This document shows positions 57,211 through 64,000 of a DNA stretch of 64,000 bases, piece by piece. A program made the position numbers and the translations under genes. The notes beneath the pieces are model-generated. The model was given only the letters and a program-made list of their open reading frames with translations, was not told the origin of the DNA and made no database searches. Source of the DNA: Gordionus sp. m RMFG-2023. Its lineage: Eukaryota > Nematomorpha > Gordioida > Chordodea > Parachordodidae. The stretch covers positions 3,583,475 to 3,647,474 of the forward strand of contig NC_088775.1 of NCBI RefSeq assembly GCF_954871325.1, read 5' to 3'. Within the stretch, counting starts at the first letter, position 1; each line of letters begins with the position of its first letter.

Positions 57211-57265
57211 AAAATATATATGTTATGCTACAAAAAACTAGAATTTATAATGTATATACAATTAT

Positions 57266-60625
<3,360 letters not shown>

Positions 60626-60754
60626 CTTTATTTTTTATAAAATAATCGAATATGAAGATTATTTTGATATTTCTACCAGCTGTGTACTTTATTTTATGAA
60701 ACATATCGATTTTTTAAAATAATTCTCCCCTCTACCAAAAAAAATGATTTTTAC

Positions 60755-62324
60755 CAGAGTTGTTAAAAGATACTTTTTAAATGGATCTAGATACAGATAC
60801 ATAGTCTCAAAAGTTATCTAGATACAGATACGAGCGATACAGCGTCTAAAAAGTTATCAAGATACAGATACAATTTTTAAATGTATCTGTATACAGATAT
60901 ATTTTTTTATGCTCTTATAGGTTTGCATAAACCTAAATTAATATTATATTGTGAAAATTCATGAAATGAGCTAAAAATTTATTGACGCGATATAACATTT
61001 ATCAGAATATAACCAAAATTATAATTTTAATATAATATATGAAAATATATGATTAAATAATTATTAGATTTCAGTAATAAAATATTTTCAAAATTTTGAT
61101 CATTTAGGCATCCTCGTTTATCTGTGAAGATATTTTTAGCAACACTAAATAATCTTTCCACAGGGGCGCTTGAAGGAATTGTAGTGTTATATTTAATAAA
61201 TAACAATTTTATATCAGTTCTTTAAAAATGCTAAAATCTCTACATTTATTTTTGAAAAAGTTATTTAAAATTTGTTGATTATCAAAATTTAAATCATTAT
61301 TAGAAATTATATCTGCTGTAGGGTACTGAAAAAAATCTGAAATTAAATTATTTGTTTTTTTTGGCAGGTTATTTGCTTGCAGTCAGTTGATGACTTTGAT
61401 AATTCACCAGCTAATCTTTGTATCAATTGTTTTCTTTTATAATGGCTGCATGCCATCTATAATAAAAGCAATAATTAAATCATCTAAAGTGCCTTGAGTT
61501 AAAGTCAAAGGTCTTTTAGCAAAAATATTATTGTAGGATGAGCCTTGCCAATATTTTCTTTAGTATTTTATTTTCCTTCCCCTTTTTTATTTTTGTTAAC
61601 AAGGTTGGATATTTTCTCTTAAAATTTTAATTAGAATTTTAAATATATAATATCTATACCCTTATGTGCTTCATGATATTGCACGTTGAAGTCATACTGA
61701 CGGATATTTTTGTATTTTTAGGTAGACACGGCAAACCTTTTACCATCAGAGAATTAATTGTTTTCTTTGTTTTGAGATATTATTTTAAAATATGCTCAAT
61801 TTGGCCATGGTAAAGCAATAGAACTTGTTGCTTCCTCTTCTTCATCGATATAGATCTAAATAAATATATAAACTTAAAAATTTAGTTATAAAATAAAATT
61901 TACCATTTCCATATTGTAATATTAAAATTTGTATAGTTTATTGATAAACTCGGACATAATATTTAAATTAATGAATATTTATATATATTTTTTATATATA
62001 GTTTTAATATTTTATGTATATATAATTCTTTATTATAGTATTAATAAATATTAATATATAATATATATATTTATTTATTTCATAAGCTCATATGAAATAA
62101 AATAAATTTTACAGTCAAATATTTTTATTTACAATAAAAAAAGGGGTATATAAAATGTATCTTAAAAAGTATCTAAAAACAGATACAGATACCTCTAAAA
62201 AAATATCTAGATACAGATACAGATACCTTTCTAAAAAATCTATCTTGATACAGATACAGATACTACATTTTTATATCTAGATACAGTATCTAGATACTTG
62301 TATCTAGATACTTTAACAACTCTG
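60755..62324 (-). mobile_element. hAT transposon (family C), within or upstream of EFTUD2
   Basis: 1570 bp with ends CAGAGTTGTTAAAAGATACT and (reverse complement) CAGAGTTGTTAAAGTATCTA, flanked by a perfect 8-bp duplication ATTTTTAC (60747-60754 and 62325-62332). Dense GATACAGATAC/TATCTAGATAC iterations lie within 150-200 bp of both ends. The minus strand encodes transposase remains: IIAFIIDGMQPL (about 61450-61490), LNFDNQQILNNFFKNKCRDF (about 61260-61300), and a dimerisation domain IPSSAPVERLFSVAKNIFTD with KRGCLNDQNFENILL, in shifted frames (about 61090-61180). It is too short for an intact transposase gene and has frameshifts. Confidence 0.92.
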
Positions 62325-62332
62325 ATTTTTAC

Positions 62333-63735
62333 TAATAGGTAATGTATGGTTGGAAGCGTTACCGAGTTATCAGATGATAGGAACTAGACCTGCCATAGGT
62401 CCCGCTATCCTAAAAAAAACATATTGGTAACCCCCCGCAGCTCAACCTCACTAAAAACTTTTTCGGCTTTTTTTAAAGAAATCAATATAGGTCTATGTAT
62501 CCTAAGCCAATTTACAGGATGCCACAATTACTAGCCCCTTTTGGATAATCTTCTTAAATAATGATTTTTTACAGTCTTCTACTCACGTACGTACCAAACC
62601 ATAATATCGAAAGAGGTAATTAGATAATTTTACTCTAAATTATTTCTCTGTATATTATATTAATCGTGCAATGGCAAATAGAAAAATAAAATGTATAATT
62701 TTTCATCTTTGACATAAAGAATAAATATAAAATATATTTTAAAATTAAATGATTTCAACAAGTCATTTATCGACACTTTATCTTTATAATAAAATGTAAG
62801 TTATAAAATTATCGTAAATTGTAATAAATATTTGTTACGGGCATTAGAATATAGCTTTCTTAAATTTTTCCCATTAAATTCATTTTTTAAAAAAATCTTC
62901 AAATTTATGGATAAAGACTAACACTAAATCATATATATACATATATAAATTCTAACATAAAAAACAGATATTAAAGATAAAAAACAATGAATAAGTTAAA
63001 ATTTTTATTTAATAATGTAAATCCGTGTTTTATTTTAAATATAATTCTTGCTTATATGAAGGAAGATTAATTTAAACGTCAATTTGTTTCATAAAATCAT
63101 CACCTTACTATAATTTTTCCTGTACTATTCTTTAATATCAGCAATAAAAATGTAATTTAGAATAATCCTTAATTTACATTATTACATTGTGATCTGCTAT
63201 TAAAAAAAATTACATGAAATATGATTTCTTTAAAAATGTGTTTCCTGAATTCATTTATTCTCATCTTTTTGTGAAAAAAAAATTAACTCACTATGGCTAA
63301 AACATTGTTCAAATTTATGGCGCAAGGAACTAAGATTGAAAAATAAATTTTCCAAAAAATTATTTTTAAATTTTGCCTGAAAATTGGGATTAAAAGAAAA
63401 AATCTTTTATAAAAGTGAATATTTTGGGATTTTCATGCATAAAAATACTCTATGGATTTATAATCACAATTTTTTTTTTCAAACTATGATAAGGAAAATG
63501 AGATTTATTTTCCTTTTTGCTCCCAAATAAATAGGAAATTAGAGGCAAAGTTTCTCAAAAAATAGCAGATAACTATAAAATTAGAAATTTAAGGGAACGA
63601 TGATAACAGAATAAATGAATATAACACTTATTAATTATTATACAATTTCTCTAACATATAATGTTACCACCTTAGAAGGGATTTCGTTAAATAATATATG
63701 TATAATAATAATAACTACAAGTGGTAATGAGAAGA
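62333..63735. other. AT-rich DNA, nothing recognised
   Basis: No EFTUD2 exon, other gene or repeat edge found. It may be EFTUD2 intron sequence. Confidence 0.4.
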
Positions 63736-63739
63736 AATA

Positions 63740-63970
63740 GACTAAGTTGGTTTTGGAATGTTGAGCGCAAAAAGATGCATCTTGATGGAAGTAGGAGGAT
63801 GAAGACCTAGAGGAAGGCCCAAACTGATATGGATAAATGTGATAGCGGCAGATATGGGAAAAAATGAATCTTATAAGTATGCTTAGGATCTTAAAATGAA
63901 AAACAAAAATCAGAGGGAAAACTGGCCAACCTGGGTAAACCTGGATATCGCTAATAAACGGAGAAAAAAA
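63740..63970 (+). pseudogene. Possible LINE 3'-end fragment
   Basis: Translation in shifted frames gives RLSWFWNVERKKMHLDGSRR, then RGRPKLIWINVIAADMGKN, then a stretch with DLKMKNKNQRENWPTW and LDIANKRRKKIGW. The order RL-WFGHV-R, GRPK--W, AxDMxxW is typical of the C-terminal end of several LINE reverse-transcriptase proteins. Stops and frame changes show it is dead. Confidence 0.45.
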
Positions 63971-64000
63971 ATAGGATGGTAATGATGAGCATTAGAATGC

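Overview
The window is nuclear DNA from an animal, most likely an invertebrate whose lineage I cannot fix. It is very AT-rich, its genes are interrupted by GT-AG introns (the shortest about 40-50 bp), and it is packed with eukaryotic transposons. There is no sign of bacterial gene organisation. Three host genes can be reconstructed by exon-by-exon translation. They are COX6B on the minus strand (3323-3694), a GGA clathrin adaptor on the plus strand (14 exons, 5494-17973, 942 residues with every splice phase consistent), and the last third of EFTUD2/SNU114, the U5 snRNP GTPase, on the minus strand (57266-60625, seven exons).

Layout. 1-5.4 kb: a hAT relic at the left edge, COX6B, and a 972-bp hAT-type MITE between COX6B and GGA. 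5.5-18 kb: GGA, whose VHS exons are compact and AT-rich while its later introns each carry MITEs or LINE debris. 18-20.5 kb: unassigned DNA and an old integrase relic split by a MITE. 20.5-24.2 kb: a block of dispersed repeat and a damaged LINE-like element whose reverse transcriptase carries a C-terminal zinc knuckle and a PD-type nuclease-like tail. 24.2-32 kb: tandem repeats, a large palindrome, a 2.9-kb hAT element inserted in one palindrome arm with its empty site preserved in the other, a captured foreign ORF inside that hAT, and a Helitron Rep fragment carrying its own MITE.

32-47 kb: further copies of the same MITE and repeat families, two long microsatellites, nested TTAA-flanked and tRNA-like elements and several hAT relics. 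47.6-53.5 kb: a Ty3/Gypsy element with both LTRs, primer-binding site, polypurine tract and 5-bp target duplication, recent but broken. 53.5-57.2 kb: another copy of the intergenic MITE (with a perfect 8-bp target duplication), a transposase relic and a foldback repeat. 57.2-60.7 kb: EFTUD2. 60.7-62.3 kb: a 1570-bp hAT with a perfect 8-bp duplication. 62.3-64 kb: AT-rich DNA ending in a possible LINE 3' fragment.

The three host genes do not form a functional unit: COX6B belongs to mitochondrial respiration, GGA to Golgi-endosome sorting and EFTUD2 to splicing. What unites the window is transposon ecology. At least six hAT-type TIR families are present, with repeated nesting of one element in another. 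The least explained items are the palindrome with its exon-derived tandem array, the ORF captured inside the hAT, and the CCGG-rich MITE family.
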